DNA from: Chryseobacterium senegalense
Lineage (GTDB): Bacteria > Bacteroidota > Bacteroidia > Flavobacteriales > Weeksellaceae
DNA length: 64,000 nucleotides
Direction: 5' to 3'
NCBI GenBank assembly: GCA_001403755.1
Contig: CYUH01000015.1
Location: forward strand, 536,589-600,588
Of the stretch, positions 51,011 through 59,830 are shown piece after piece. The notes beneath the pieces are model-generated. The model was given only the letters and a program-made list of their open reading frames with translations, had not been told where the DNA came from and searched no databases. Numbering within the stretch: the stretch's first letter is position 1; every line of letters begins with the position of its first letter. Position numbers and translations under genes: made by a program.

Positions 51011-53326
51011 TTAGAATCCTTCCGGCTTCTGATCTTCAGTGTTTTCACTTTCATTCAATGGCTTAAAGGTGTCTTCACCGGCAGGTCTTTCGTTTTGTCG
51101 GCCACCATTTTGTGGTCTGTCGTTGCCTGGTCTGTGGTTTCCACCCTCTCTTCTGTCGTTTCTTGGGCCACGGTTGTCGCGGTTGTCGCCTTCACCTTCT
51201 TTACGTTCCGGTCTTGGAGGTCTTGGCAAAAGTACTTTTCTTGAAAGCTTCATCTTCTTACGGTCGTCGTAACCCATGAATTTTACTTCTACTTCGTCAC
51301 CTTCTTTGTACGGAACTTTGTCTAAACGAGCCCATTCGATTTCGGAAATGTGCAATAAACCTTCGGTTCCTTTAGCAATCGCTACGAAAGCTCCGAAATC
51401 CATTACTTTCACTACTTTTCCTTTGTAAACTTCACCTACAACCGGCACAAAAGTAATTTCGTTGATAGCAGCAATCGTCGCATTGATATTCTCTCTGCTT
51501 ACACCAGAAATTTCAATTCTTCCAATTTCACCGATTTCTTCAATGGCGATAACGGTATCGAAATCTTTCTGCATCTGTTGAATGATTTTTCCACCAGGTC
51601 CGATTACAGCACCGATAAATTCTTTCGGAATTTCCAATACTTCCATTTTCGGAGCGTGTGGTTTCACATCAGCTCTTGGTTTATCGATGGTTTTTAAGAT
51701 TTCTCCTAGAATATGAAGTCTTCCTTCTCTCGCTTGGTTTAGAGCGGTTTCCATGATGTCCATTGTTAAACCTTGGATTTTAATGTCCATTTGGCAAGCG
51801 GTAATTCCGTCAGCAGTTCCGGTAACTTTGAAATCCATGTCACCCAAGTGATCTTCATCTCCTAAGATATCAGAAAGTACCGTGAATTTGCCTGATTTAG
51901 GATCGGTAATTAATCCCATTGCGATTCCGGAAACCGGTTTTGAAATTTGTACACCGGCATCCATTAAAGCTAACGTTCCGGCACAAACTGTTGCCATGGA
52001 AGAAGAACCATTGGATTCTAGAATATCGGAAACAATACGGATGGTATACGGATTTTCTTTAGGAATCATATTTGCCAAGGCTCTTTGAGCAAGATTTCCG
52101 TGACCAACCTCTCTTCTTGAAGTTCCTCTCAAAGGTCTTGCTTCACCTGTTGAAAATGGTGGGAAGTTATAGTGCAAGAAGAATTTTTCGTCGTAATTGA
52201 TCGCAACAGAATCTACCATGTTGGCATCTTTTACAGAACCTAAAGTAACCGCTGTTAAAGATTGCGTTTCCCCTCTGGTAAAGATTGCCGAACCGTGAGC
52301 TCCTGGTAAATAATCGATTTCAGACCAAATCGGACGGATCGTTTTCGGATCTCTACCATCCAATCTGATTCCTTCGTTGAGGATCATTTGGCGCATGGCC
52401 TCTTTTTCTACATCGTGGAAGTAAACTTTCGCAAAAGGTTTTACAGTTTCTAGTTCTTCCTCAGAGTATTGTGATAAAAATTCATCCAGAACTGCTTTGA
52501 AGTTTTCACCTCTTTCTTCTTTAGCAGAAGGTGTTTTAGCTACAGCATATACTTTGTCGTAAGTTTCTTTCCAAACTTTTTCACGAATCTCTTCGTCGTG
52601 AGTTTCGTGGGAATATTCTCTTTTGGTAAGGGAAGTAGCTACCTTTGCAGCAAATCTTTCTTGAGCTTCTACTTGAATTTTAATTTCTTCGTGAGCGTAC
52701 TGAATTGCTTCGATCATTTCCGCTTCGGTGATTTCTTTCATTTCACCTTCCACCATTACGATAGAGTCTTTTGTTGCACCTACCATAATGTCTAAATCTG
52801 CATTCGCTAAATTTTCGAGACTTGGGTTAACTGAAAGTTTTCCATCAATTCTTACAACTCTTACTTCAGACATCGGTCCGTTGAACGGAATATCGGTAAT
52901 TGCAATCGCTGCAGAAGCTGCAAGACCTGCTAATGTTTCGGGCATCACTTCTTTGTCATAAGAAATCAAAGAAATCATCACCTGAACTTCCGCGTGGAAA
53001 TCTTCAGGGAAAAGTGGTCTTAGAACTCGGTCTACTAATCTCATTGTTAAAATTTCTTCATCGGAAGGTCTAGCTTCTCTTCTGAAGAAATTTCCTGGGA
53101 TTTTACCACCTGCGTAGAATTTTTCTCGGTAATCTACTGTTAATGGAAGGAAATCTACACCAGGATTGGCTTCTTTGTTGGCTACAACTGTTGCGAGCAA
53201 CATCGTTCCGCCACATTTTACTACTACCGAACCATCGGCTTGTTTTGCCAGTTTACCTGTTTCTAAGGTAACTTCCCGGCCGTCTTTTAATTGAAATTTT
53301 TCAATAATTGCTTGTGGAGCATTCAT
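51011..53326 (-). CDS. pnp: Polyribonucleotide nucleotidyltransferase (PNPase)
   Basis: Phosphorolytic 3'-5' exoribonuclease, trimeric ring. 771 residues: two RNase PH domains (the first with [20 protein letters not shown], the second with [20 protein letters not shown] and the catalytic region [20 protein letters not shown]), a KH domain ([18 protein letters not shown]) and an S1 domain ([20 protein letters not shown]). A disordered Arg/Gly/Asn-rich tail of about 60 residues follows ([16 protein letters not shown]), absent from E. coli PNPase and likely an extra RNA-binding tail. The leader is about 65 bases with a hairpin. Confidence 0.97.
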   Translation of the reverse strand: MNAPQAIIEKFQLKDGREVTLETGKLAKQADGSVVVKCGGTMLLATVVANKEANPGVDFLPLTVDYREKFYAGGKIPGNFFRREARPSDEEILTMRLVDRVLRPLFPEDFHAEVQVMISLISYDKEVMPETLAGLAASAAIAITDIPFNGPMSEVRVVRIDGKLSVNPSLENLANADLDIMVGATKDSIVMVEGEMKEITEAEMIEAIQYAHEEIKIQVEAQERFAAKVATSLTKREYSHETHDEEIREKVWKETYDKVYAVAKTPSAKEERGENFKAVLDEFLSQYSEEELETVKPFAKVYFHDVEKEAMRQMILNEGIRLDGRDPKTIRPIWSEIDYLPGAHGSAIFTRGETQSLTAVTLGSVKDANMVDSVAINYDEKFFLHYNFPPFSTGEARPLRGTSRREVGHGNLAQRALANMIPKENPYTIRIVSDILESNGSSSMATVCAGTLALMDAGVQISKPVSGIAMGLITDPKSGKFTVLSDILGDEDHLGDMDFKVTGTADGITACQMDIKIQGLTMDIMETALNQAREGRLHILGEILKTIDKPRADVKPHAPKMEVLEIPKEFIGAVIGPGGKIIQQMQKDFDTVIAIEEIGEIGRIEISGVSRENINATIAAINEITFVPVVGEVYKGKVVKVMDFGAFVAIAKGTEGLLHISEIEWARLDKVPYKEGDEVEVKFMGYDDRKKMKLSRKVLLPRPPRPERKEGEGDNRDNRGPRNDRREGGNHRPGNDRPQNGGRQNERPAGEDTFKPLNESENTEDQKPEGF

Positions 53327-53344
53327 AAATTGGTTTCATCTTTA

Positions 53345-53362
53345 GCACTCCGTATTGAGTGC
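53345..53362 (-). promoter_or_regulatory. Hairpin in the pnp leader
   Basis: GCACTC and GAGTGC arms with a 6-base loop, 19 bases upstream of the pnp ATG and inside its predicted leader. No T run follows, so it is not a terminator. In E. coli a pnp leader hairpin mediates autoregulation; the same here is inference. Confidence 0.45.
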
Positions 53363-53396
53363 AGTTAAATATTTAATCGTTTTAAATTTTCGGGAG

Positions 53397-53404
53397 CAAA
53401 TATA
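53397..53404 (-). promoter_or_regulatory. TAnnTTTG -7 box of pnp
   Basis: TATATTTG on the minus strand, 70 bases before the ATG at 53326. Confidence 0.5.
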
Positions 53405-53577
53405 CGGTTTTTCTGCGAAATGCTTTTTTCAAGTATCTGTTGATAGCGATTTTTAATCTTGTTAAATAGTAATTTAAGACGGTTTTGAAATTCTTTTTAG
53501 CCCCGAATGTTTTTATTTGAATTTTAAAATGGCACATTTACTGTATTAAAACGAGCAAACATTAAAAATATAGACTT

Positions 53578-53820
53578 ATGGAAATTTTATGGACACTCAT
53601 TATTGGTGCAGTTGCAGGCTGGCTTGGTGCACAGATTTTTAAAGGCGGAAGCCTTGGATTAATCGGGAATATTATCGTGGGAATTATTGGTGGTGTAATA
53701 GGGTATTACCTTTTAGGGACCACTTTTGGTACGGCGGTAATCGGGCAAATTTTAACAGGAGCAGTCGGTTCGATTATTTTATTGGCAGTAATCAATCTTA
53801 TTTCCGGAAGGCGAGTTTGA
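53578..53820 (+). CDS. GlsB/YeaQ/YmgE-family stress membrane protein
   Basis: Inner-membrane protein of 80 residues with three hydrophobic helices rich in glycine: IIGAVAGWLGAQIF, GLIGNIIVGIIGGVIGYYLL and TGAVGSIILLAVINLI. The GWLGAQIFKGGSLGLIGNII pattern is typical of the transglycosylase-associated (GlsB/YeaQ) family, linked to general stress in other bacteria. It lies on the plus strand between rpsO and pnp, which are adjacent in many genomes. Confidence 0.9.
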   Translation: MEILWTLIIGAVAGWLGAQIFKGGSLGLIGNIIVGIIGGVIGYYLLGTTFGTAVIGQILTGAVGSIILLAVINLISGRRV

Positions 53821-53835
53821 TCAGTTTAAACACAC

Positions 53836-53870
53836 AAAAAAAAGCAACCCATTTCTGAGTTGCTTTTTTT
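53836..53870. terminator. Bidirectional terminator
   Basis: AAAAGCAAC and GTTGCTTTTTTT arms, about 10-base loop, between the convergent GlsB-like gene and rpsO. Confidence 0.8.
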
Positions 53871-53885
53871 AATTGTAATCGAAGA

Positions 53886-54155
53886 TTATTTTCTGATTCC
53901 TAATTCAGCGATAATTGCTCTGTAACGTGCAATTTCTTTTTTCTTAAGATAATCTAATAAACTTTTTCTCTTCCCTACCAATTTCACCAAAGATCTTTCA
54001 GTATTGTAATCGTGACGATTGGCTTTTAAGTGTTGAGATAAGTGATTGATTCTGTAGGTAAATAATGCAATTTGCCCTTCAGCGCTTCCTGTGTCTGCGT
54101 CAGACTTTCCGTGTTTTGCGAAGATTTCTTTCTTCTTGTCAGTTGTTAAGTACAT
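53886..54155 (-). CDS. rpsO: 30S ribosomal protein S15
   Basis: Primary rRNA-binding protein of the small-subunit platform, 89 residues. Family pattern: FAKHGKSDADTGSAEGQIAL, then INHLSQHLKANRHDYNTERS, LVKLVGKRKSLLDYLKKKEI and ARYRAIIAELGIRK. It is transcribed alone from a TAnnTTTG promoter 36 bases upstream, and a terminator separates it from the next gene. Confidence 0.98.
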   Translation of the reverse strand: MYLTTDKKKEIFAKHGKSDADTGSAEGQIALFTYRINHLSQHLKANRHDYNTERSLVKLVGKRKSLLDYLKKKEIARYRAIIAELGIRK

Positions 54156-54191
54156 TCCAATATTATTTTAATGATTATTATGTAACGGGTG

Positions 54192-54199
54192 CAAAAGTA
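54192..54199 (-). promoter_or_regulatory. TAnnTTTG -7 box of rpsO
   Basis: TACTTTTG on the minus strand, 36 bases before the ATG at 54155. Confidence 0.55.
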
Positions 54200-54307
54200 C
54201 AATATTTTTTTCTTTCCTAAAAACATTATTTCATTTCTGAGTTTTTTTATCAAAATTAAATGTTAAAAAAAACTTAAAATTTTCATTGTTAATTCGTTCA
54301 ATGGCAG

Positions 54308-54315
54308 TATTTTTG
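54308..54315 (+). promoter_or_regulatory. TAnnTTTG -7 box of the secreted-protein gene
   Basis: TATTTTTG lies after an in-frame ATG at 54301 and 15 bases before the ATG at 54331, which argues for the latter as the start. Confidence 0.5.
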
Positions 54316-54330
54316 CTGAGACATGTACCA

Positions 54331-54900
54331 ATGAAAAAAATCTATCAACTGCTTTTCTCGTTCTTTCTTATACTATCTGGCTTTCAAATGGTTTCCGCTC
54401 AATTTGGCACTTCACAAAAAGTTGACAAAAAGCAAAATATTATCTATTTCAATCCAGAAATTTTCCCCGAAGTGGAGGAAATCAAAGAGCCAACCTATAT
54501 GGCATTTTATGCCGCGACTTCAGAAAAAAGCAGTCCGTTCCGCAATTACAAATCTTTAAGAGTTGATGCCAATATTCCTTATGATTCCGTAGATGTTGAT
54601 GCGATTAAAGAATACTGTAAAAACAACAATGCACAACTTGCTGTAGTTCCGAAGGTAAAATATTTCAAAGTTGGTTTTGGTAAATATGTTTTTTCCAATC
54701 AGGTGCTTATCAGTATGAAATTGTATGATTCGATGGGAAATTTCCTTACTGAAACTAATTACGATACGTATAAGAAGAATGCGAGAATTCTTGGCTCAGC
54801 TGAAAATTCGATAAAAATAGGTACTTCCGGAGCGGTAAGTAAAATGGGTAAAAACCTTCGCAAATCCAAAAGTTTTTTTCTTGGTAGTACGGAAGATTAA
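54331..54900 (+). CDS. Secreted hypothetical protein
   Basis: Protein of 189 residues with a Sec signal peptide (MKKIYQLLFSFFLILSGFQM, cleavage near VSAQ). The mature domain is alpha/beta (YNNNAQ-like strand NNAQLAVVPKVKYFKVGFGK) and ends in a Lys/Ser-rich tail; no family recognised. Upstream in-frame starts exist at 54286 (TTG) and 54301 (ATG), but they precede the promoter box and would bury the signal peptide. Function unknown. Confidence 0.72.
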   Translation: MKKIYQLLFSFFLILSGFQMVSAQFGTSQKVDKKQNIIYFNPEIFPEVEEIKEPTYMAFYAATSEKSSPFRNYKSLRVDANIPYDSVDVDAIKEYCKNNNAQLAVVPKVKYFKVGFGKYVFSNQVLISMKLYDSMGNFLTETNYDTYKKNARILGSAENSIKIGTSGAVSKMGKNLRKSKSFFLGSTED

Positions 54901-54954
54901 GGCTTTTTCGCCTTTATAAATTTCATTTAATTCGTATTTTGTAAGTTTTTGATT

Positions 54955-54962
54955 TATTTTTG
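54955..54962 (+). promoter_or_regulatory. TAnnTTTG -7 box of mgtE
   Basis: TATTTTTG, 20 bases before the TTG start at 54983. Confidence 0.5.
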
Positions 54963-54982
54963 CAATTCTAGAACAAAGAATA

Positions 54983-56302
54983 TTGAATACACAGGAACTT
55001 ATTTTCAACCCGGCGGATATTGCAGAAACGCTTAGCGAACTTCCTGTCAAAGAGCGTGTTTTTGCATTTCTGAAAGTTCCGAAACAATACAAAGCAGAAG
55101 TTTTTTCGCACCTTGATCCCGATTTTCAGGAAGAAACAATCCGAAGTATCGGCAGTGAAGAGGTTTCCGAAATCCTCAACGCAATGACTCCCGATGACCG
55201 AACCGCGCTGTTCGAAGATTTTCCGGATGAACTCATTAAATATTCCATCAATCACCTCAATCCCCAAGAAAGAAGAATTGCCCTGAAACTTTTGGGATAT
55301 AATGCGGATTCTATCGCACGTTTGATGACGCCTTATTACATTCAAATTCGAAAAGAATGGACGGTAAAAAGATGTTTCCAACAAATTAAGAAAGTTGGTA
55401 AAAAGATGGAAACCATGAATCATCTCTATGTGGTAGATGAAAGAAATAAATTAATAGATGATATCGCCATTGGATCCTTGCTTTTGGCCGAAGAAGATAC
55501 CCTGATTTCAGAAATTACCGATAATCATTTTGTAGCCATTACCACCACCACTTCTAAAGAAGATGCGGTGCAGTATTTCGAAAAATATGACAGAACCGCA
55601 CTTCCAATTGTTACTGAAGCGGGAGTTTTGGTAGGCATCGTAACGATTGATGATATTTTGGATCAAATCGAGCAACAAAATACCGAAGATATTCAAAAAT
55701 TCGGAGGGATGGAAGCACTGGATGAACCTTACCGCCAAACACATTGGTTTGAAATGATCAAAAAGCGAGGTTTTTGGTTGATTTTATTATTTTTATTTCA
55801 AATGTTAACCGCTTCCGCGATGGGATTTTTCGAAGACGAAATTCAGAAAGCGGTGGTGCTTACTTTATTTGTTCCACTCATTATTTCAAGTGGAGGAAAC
55901 ACTGGTTCGCAAGCGGCCACACTGATTATTCGTGCGATGGCACTCCAAGAAATCACTTTGAAAGATTGGTGGCTGGTCATCAAAAAAGAAATTGTAACCG
56001 GAATGGTGCTCGGTGGACTTTTGGGGATATTCGGTTTCTTGCGAATTATGCTTTGGCAATATGCTGGTTGGTTTGATTATGGCCAATATTGGGAATTTAT
56101 CGGCATCAGCGTCGGAATTTCTTTGATGATGATTGTGATGTGGGGAACACTTTCCGGCTCGATGGTTCCTTTTGTCCTGAAGCGTTTTAAGCTTGATCCA
56201 GCAACTTCGTCAGCTCCATTCGTGGCAACTTTGGTTGATGTTACCGGTTTGGTAATTTATTTTTCCGTTGCAGGTTTGCTTTTGAGTGGGAAACTTCTTT
56301 AA
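54983..56302 (+). CDS. mgtE: MgtE-family magnesium transporter
   Basis: Mg2+ channel of 439 residues. The N-terminal MgtE_N helical domain runs to about residue 125 ([20 protein letters not shown]), followed by paired CBS domains (about 130-250) that gate the channel in response to cytosolic Mg2+, and five C-terminal membrane helices including [20 protein letters not shown], the conserved pore segment, and [15 protein letters not shown] at the end. No ATG fits the start; the TTG at 54983 gives the family N-terminus. A BtuF-like gene follows 12 bp downstream. Confidence 0.95.
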   Translation: MNTQELIFNPADIAETLSELPVKERVFAFLKVPKQYKAEVFSHLDPDFQEETIRSIGSEEVSEILNAMTPDDRTALFEDFPDELIKYSINHLNPQERRIALKLLGYNADSIARLMTPYYIQIRKEWTVKRCFQQIKKVGKKMETMNHLYVVDERNKLIDDIAIGSLLLAEEDTLISEITDNHFVAITTTTSKEDAVQYFEKYDRTALPIVTEAGVLVGIVTIDDILDQIEQQNTEDIQKFGGMEALDEPYRQTHWFEMIKKRGFWLILLFLFQMLTASAMGFFEDEIQKAVVLTLFVPLIISSGGNTGSQAATLIIRAMALQEITLKDWWLVIKKEIVTGMVLGGLLGIFGFLRIMLWQYAGWFDYGQYWEFIGISVGISLMMIVMWGTLSGSMVPFVLKRFKLDPATSSAPFVATLVDVTGLVIYFSVAGLLLSGKLL

Positions 56303-56314
56303 AAAATACTTGCT

Positions 56315-57040
56315 ATGAAAATCATTTCTCTGGTTCCCAGCATTACCGAAGCGATTTTCGATTTTGGATTGTGTGAGAATGAAATTATTGGCCGAACTAA
56401 ATTTTGTGTTCACCCTGAAAATGGTGTTCCAAAAGTTGAAATCATCGGTGGAACAAAAAATCTGAATATTTCTAAAATTAAAAGTCTAAATCCCGATTTA
56501 ATCATCGCCAACAAAGAAGAAAACGTAAAAGAGCAGATCGAAGAATTGCAGAAGGAATTCAAAGTTTTGGTGACCAATGTTTCCAATTTGGAAGATAATT
56601 ATTACCTGCTAAAAACATTGGGGAATATGCTTGGCAAACAAGAAACCGCTCAGAAATTTAATTTGAAAATCTATGAAATTCTTGCTAAATTTTCAGATTT
56701 AGAAAAGAAAAAATGCGCCTATTTGATTTGGAAAAATCCTTATATGTCCGTAGGTTTCGATACTTTTATTCATGATATTCTGGATAAAGTAGGTTTTCAA
56801 AACGTTTTTAAAAATCAAAAAAGATATCCGGAAATTTCGGTAGAAGATTTGAAAGCTGCGGATTATATTTTTCTTTCTTCGGAACCGTTTCCGTTTCAGC
56901 AAAGACATATTGATGAGCTTCAAAAAGAACTTCCCGACGCGAAGATAATTTTGGTTGATGGTGAAGCATTTTCCTGGTACGGAACCCGACTTGCGAAGTG
57001 CGAAAATTATTTTCAAAATTTGGTTGAAAATTGCAGATAA
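56315..57040 (+). CDS. BtuF-like helical-backbone metal-receptor protein, apparently cytosolic
   Basis: Protein of 241 residues of the cobalamin/iron ABC substrate-binding superfamily (class III). Opening motif MKIISLVPSITEAIFDFGL, then NPDLIIANKEENVKEQIEEL and a C-terminal LPDAKIILVDGEAFSWYGTR. There is no signal peptide or lipobox, unlike true periplasmic receptors, and no permease or ATPase gene nearby. It may be a cytosolic cofactor-binding protein; the ligand is unknown. It begins 12 bp after mgtE, probably co-transcribed. Confidence 0.87.
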   Translation: MKIISLVPSITEAIFDFGLCENEIIGRTKFCVHPENGVPKVEIIGGTKNLNISKIKSLNPDLIIANKEENVKEQIEELQKEFKVLVTNVSNLEDNYYLLKTLGNMLGKQETAQKFNLKIYEILAKFSDLEKKKCAYLIWKNPYMSVGFDTFIHDILDKVGFQNVFKNQKRYPEISVEDLKAADYIFLSSEPFPFQQRHIDELQKELPDAKIILVDGEAFSWYGTRLAKCENYFQNLVENCR

Positions 57041-57041
57041 A

Positions 57042-57071
57042 AAAAGGACTTTCCGAAAGAAAAGTCCTTTT
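57042..57071. terminator. Bidirectional terminator
   Basis: AAAAGGACTTT and AAAGTCCTTTT arms around an 8-base loop, between the BtuF-like gene and the convergent dapA. Confidence 0.8.
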
Positions 57072-57090
57072 AAATTTTATTTAAATTGAA

Positions 57091-57963
57091 TTAAATTTTT
57101 GCCATTTCAGCTTTTATTTTTTCCTGCAGACCATTGCTTGCAGCAACCAATGGAAGTCTTAAATAATTTTTGATGATTCCCAGTTCTGCCAAAACGGTTT
57201 TAATTCCGGCCGGATTTCCTTCCGCGAAGATCAATCTGGTGATTTCAACCAATTTATTGTGGATTTCGTACGCTTCTTTCACTTTTCCCTCAAAAGCTAG
57301 CTGAACCATCGTAGAAAATTGTTTGGGATAACCTTGTCCAATTACTGAAATAACACCGTTTCCGCCTGCTAACGTTACCGGAAGCGTAAATTCATCATCA
57401 CCGGAAACCAAATTGAAATTCTCAGGTTTTAGTCTTAAAATATCAAAATACTGCAAAATATTTGGTGCAGCTTCTTTAATCATGATTAAATTCGGAAATT
57501 CCTCTGCCAATCGCAAAGTTGTGGATCCTTCAATATTTTGTCCGGTTCGTGACGGAACATTGTAAATAATGATGTTTTTTCCGGTAGAAGCCAACGCTTT
57601 ATAATGTTGGTAAAGTCCTTCCTGATTAGGTTTGTTGTAATATGGCGAAACTGAAAGTACCGCCTCGAAATCTGATAAATCAGCGTCTTCGATTTGTTTT
57701 TTCACTTCCATAGTGTTGTTTCCGCCGATGCCTAAAACCAAAGGAACGCGTTTATTGTTGATCTTTATGATATGATCGATCAGCTGTTTTTTTTCTTCTG
57801 AAGAAAGCGTAGCAGCTTCCGCAGTAGTTCCCAAAACGACCAAATAATTGGTTCCGTTTTCGATGTTGAAGTTGACCAATTTGGTCAGTGAATCGAAATC
57901 GAGCGATAAATCTTCATTGAAAGGTGTAACCAAAGCAACACCAACTCCTTTTAAATTACTCAT
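57091..57963 (-). CDS. dapA: 4-hydroxy-tetrahydrodipicolinate synthase
   Basis: Condenses pyruvate with aspartate semialdehyde, the first step of the lysine/diaminopimelate branch. TIM barrel of 290 residues. Start motif GVGVALVTPFNEDLSLDFDS, GTTAEAATLSSEEK (substrate loop), catalytic Tyr in IIYNVPSRTGQNIEG, Schiff-base Lys in LIMIKEAAPN and the GNGVISVIGQGYP segment. It is a single gene with a TAATTTTG box 21 bases upstream of the ATG. Confidence 0.96.
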   Translation of the reverse strand: MSNLKGVGVALVTPFNEDLSLDFDSLTKLVNFNIENGTNYLVVLGTTAEAATLSSEEKKQLIDHIIKINNKRVPLVLGIGGNNTMEVKKQIEDADLSDFEAVLSVSPYYNKPNQEGLYQHYKALASTGKNIIIYNVPSRTGQNIEGSTTLRLAEEFPNLIMIKEAAPNILQYFDILRLKPENFNLVSGDDEFTLPVTLAGGNGVISVIGQGYPKQFSTMVQLAFEGKVKEAYEIHNKLVEITRLIFAEGNPAGIKTVLAELGIIKNYLRLPLVAASNGLQEKIKAEMAKI

Positions 57964-57983
57964 TTTTATAAAATTAATATTTT

Positions 57984-57991
57984 CAAAATTA
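57984..57991 (-). promoter_or_regulatory. TAnnTTTG -7 box of dapA
   Basis: TAATTTTG on the minus strand, 20 bases before the ATG at 57963. Confidence 0.5.
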
Positions 57992-58045
57992 CAAAATTTA
58001 ATGGAAGAATTTTCAAAAAAAAATAGGAGTTAATATTCATATCTT

Positions 58046-58053
58046 TATATTTG
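58046..58053 (+). promoter_or_regulatory. TAnnTTTG -7 box of the split nucleotidase operon
   Basis: TATATTTG, 20 bases before the ATG at 58074. Confidence 0.55.
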
Positions 58054-58073
58054 CAAGACCAGATTTAATCTCA

Positions 58074-58844
58074 ATGAATACCAAATTTTTCGTTCTTGGT
58101 TTAGCAATTTTGTCGCTTTCGTCATGTAGAACGCCACTGCATGTTGCTCAAATAAAGCCAGAAAAAAACATTTCCGTCTCCAAGGATTTACAGGAAGACC
58201 AAAATTTCAAAAATTTTATAGAACCTTATAAACAGGAGGTTGAAGGGAAGATGAATACTAAAATTTCCCATACTTCGGTTGAGCTCAATAAAAAAGGCGA
58301 CAATAGCAATTTGGGGAATTTGTTGGCAGATTTCACTTTCGAAGGAGCCGATGATTGGGCGAAACAGAATGGAATTGCAACCGGAGTTGACGCTGCAGTA
58401 ATCAACATCGGAGGAATCCGTACTACAATTGGCGCGGGAGATATTCTCACCAAGCATATTTATGAAGTTATGCCTTTTGAAAACGAGGTAATGATTGTGA
58501 AAATGAAAGGTTCGGACCTGAAAGGGCTTTTTGAATATTATATGAAAACCCAAAAAAATAATCCAGTTTCGCATTTGGTGATCGAAACGGATAATGGACT
58601 GATTGTTAATGAGTTAATTAATGGACAAAAAGTAGATTCTAACAAAGATTATTATATTGCAACTTCCGATTATTTGGCTCTGGGTGGCGATAATATGGCG
58701 TTTTTCGGAAAAGGAGAAATTATTTCAACCGGAATTAAATTGAGAGATTTATTTATTGAAAAATTCAAAGCAAATCCGGAAATTGTAGCTCCGAAAGATG
58801 TAAGATTAAATTTTAAAAGTAAAAAAAATAAAACTGATGAATAG
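58074..58844 (+). CDS. 5'-nucleotidase C-terminal domain lipoprotein
   Basis: Protein of 256 residues that holds only the C-terminal (substrate-binding) domain of UshA-type 5'-nucleotidases: NLGNLLADFTFEGADDWA, DAAVINIGGIRTTIGAGDIL, HIYEVMPFENEVMIVKMKG and YYIATSDYLALGGDNMAFF. SPII signal with Cys18 (LAILSLSSC). The metallophosphatase domain that normally precedes it in one chain is encoded separately just downstream with an 8-bp overlap. The two products presumably form the active enzyme in the envelope. Confidence 0.9.
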   Translation: MNTKFFVLGLAILSLSSCRTPLHVAQIKPEKNISVSKDLQEDQNFKNFIEPYKQEVEGKMNTKISHTSVELNKKGDNSNLGNLLADFTFEGADDWAKQNGIATGVDAAVINIGGIRTTIGAGDILTKHIYEVMPFENEVMIVKMKGSDLKGLFEYYMKTQKNNPVSHLVIETDNGLIVNELINGQKVDSNKDYYIATSDYLALGGDNMAFFGKGEIISTGIKLRDLFIEKFKANPEIVAPKDVRLNFKSKKNKTDE

Positions 58845-59787
58845 AAAGCAGTTTTTGAAAACGATAGGTGGCGGAACTTTAGCAATGACTTTGGCTCCGA
58901 ATCTTTTGCTCGCTGAAAATCTCAAATTTTTAGAAGTAAATTCCGAACATAAACTCACCATTCTTCACACCAACGATCAACACAGCCGGATCGAACCGTT
59001 CGATGCCAGTTATACCAGAAATCCCAATCAAGGCGGTTTTGCCAGAAGAGCCGCATTGATCCAAAAAATAAGATCAGAGGAAAAAAATCTTCTTCTGCTG
59101 GATTCCGGCGATATTTTTCAAGGAACGCCTTATTTTAATTTCTTTGGTGGAGAATTGGAATTTAAGCTGATGTCGATGATGGGTTACGATGCATCTACAA
59201 TGGGAAATCATGATTTTGATAATGGTTTGGAAGGTTTCAAAAAAGTGCTGCCGAATGCGAAATTCCCTTTCATTTGTTCAAATTATGATTTCAAAAATAC
59301 CACGCTCGAGGGACTGACGATTCCTTATAAAATTTTCAATAAAAATGGAATCAAAGTGGGTATTTTCGGCGTTGGAATAGAACTCGCAGGTTTAGTGGGA
59401 AAGAAAAGTTACGGAGAAACTGTTTGGCACAATCCGATAGAAATTGCGCAACACTATTCCGAATTTTTAAGAAATGATAAAAAATGCGATTTGGTGATTT
59501 GTCTTTCGCACATCGGCTACGATTACAAAGATGATCCAAAGAAAATCTCAGATAAAAATCTTGCTGCTCAAACCGACGGAATAGACCTTATTTTGGGCGG
59601 TCATACCCATACTTTCTTGCCGGAACCACAATCTTTTATTAATAGGAAAGGAAAAAATGTTTTGGTAAACCAAGTGGGTTGGGCAGGACTGCTTTTAGGG
59701 AAAATCAATTTTTATTTTGATAAAAACAAAAAGGTGCAAAATATTTCATGGACTAACCAAGTTATAGATGATAGTATTGTAGTTTAA
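58837..59787 (+). CDS. Metallophosphatase half of a 5'-nucleotidase (UshA-like)
   Basis: Protein of 316 residues with the calcineurin-like metal site: LTILHTNDQHSRIEPF, NLLLLDSGDIFQGTPYFNFF, TMGNHDFDNGLEGF, VICLSHIGYDYK and ILGGHTHTFLPEP. It ends where the 5'-nucleotidase C-domain would begin. The N-terminus MNRKQFLKTIGGGTLAMTLA resembles a Tat-type signal but with NRKQFLK instead of a twin arginine, so the export route is uncertain. It overlaps the upstream partner gene by 8 bp, indicating translational coupling. Confidence 0.92.
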   Translation: MNRKQFLKTIGGGTLAMTLAPNLLLAENLKFLEVNSEHKLTILHTNDQHSRIEPFDASYTRNPNQGGFARRAALIQKIRSEEKNLLLLDSGDIFQGTPYFNFFGGELEFKLMSMMGYDASTMGNHDFDNGLEGFKKVLPNAKFPFICSNYDFKNTTLEGLTIPYKIFNKNGIKVGIFGVGIELAGLVGKKSYGETVWHNPIEIAQHYSEFLRNDKKCDLVICLSHIGYDYKDDPKKISDKNLAAQTDGIDLILGGHTHTFLPEPQSFINRKGKNVLVNQVGWAGLLLGKINFYFDKNKKVQNISWTNQVIDDSIVV

Positions 59788-59794
59788 TTAAACA

Positions 59795-59813
59795 AGAAAA
59801 GCTGGTTGCTCCT
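59795..59813 (+). repeat. Second copy of the repeat end seen after nrdB
   Basis: AGAAAAGCTGGTTGCTCCT matches AGAAAAGCCGGTTGCTCCT at 13581-13599 with one difference. It fills the short gap before porZ; the rest of the composite repeat is absent. Confidence 0.55.
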
Positions 59814-59830
59814 GATTATACCATACACCC

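Noticed and set aside
58074..59787. 5'-nucleotidase broken by a frameshift
   Set aside because: The domains are in the reverse of the normal order, each gene has its own start and export signal, and they overlap by 8 bp, so this is a true split, not a sequencing break.
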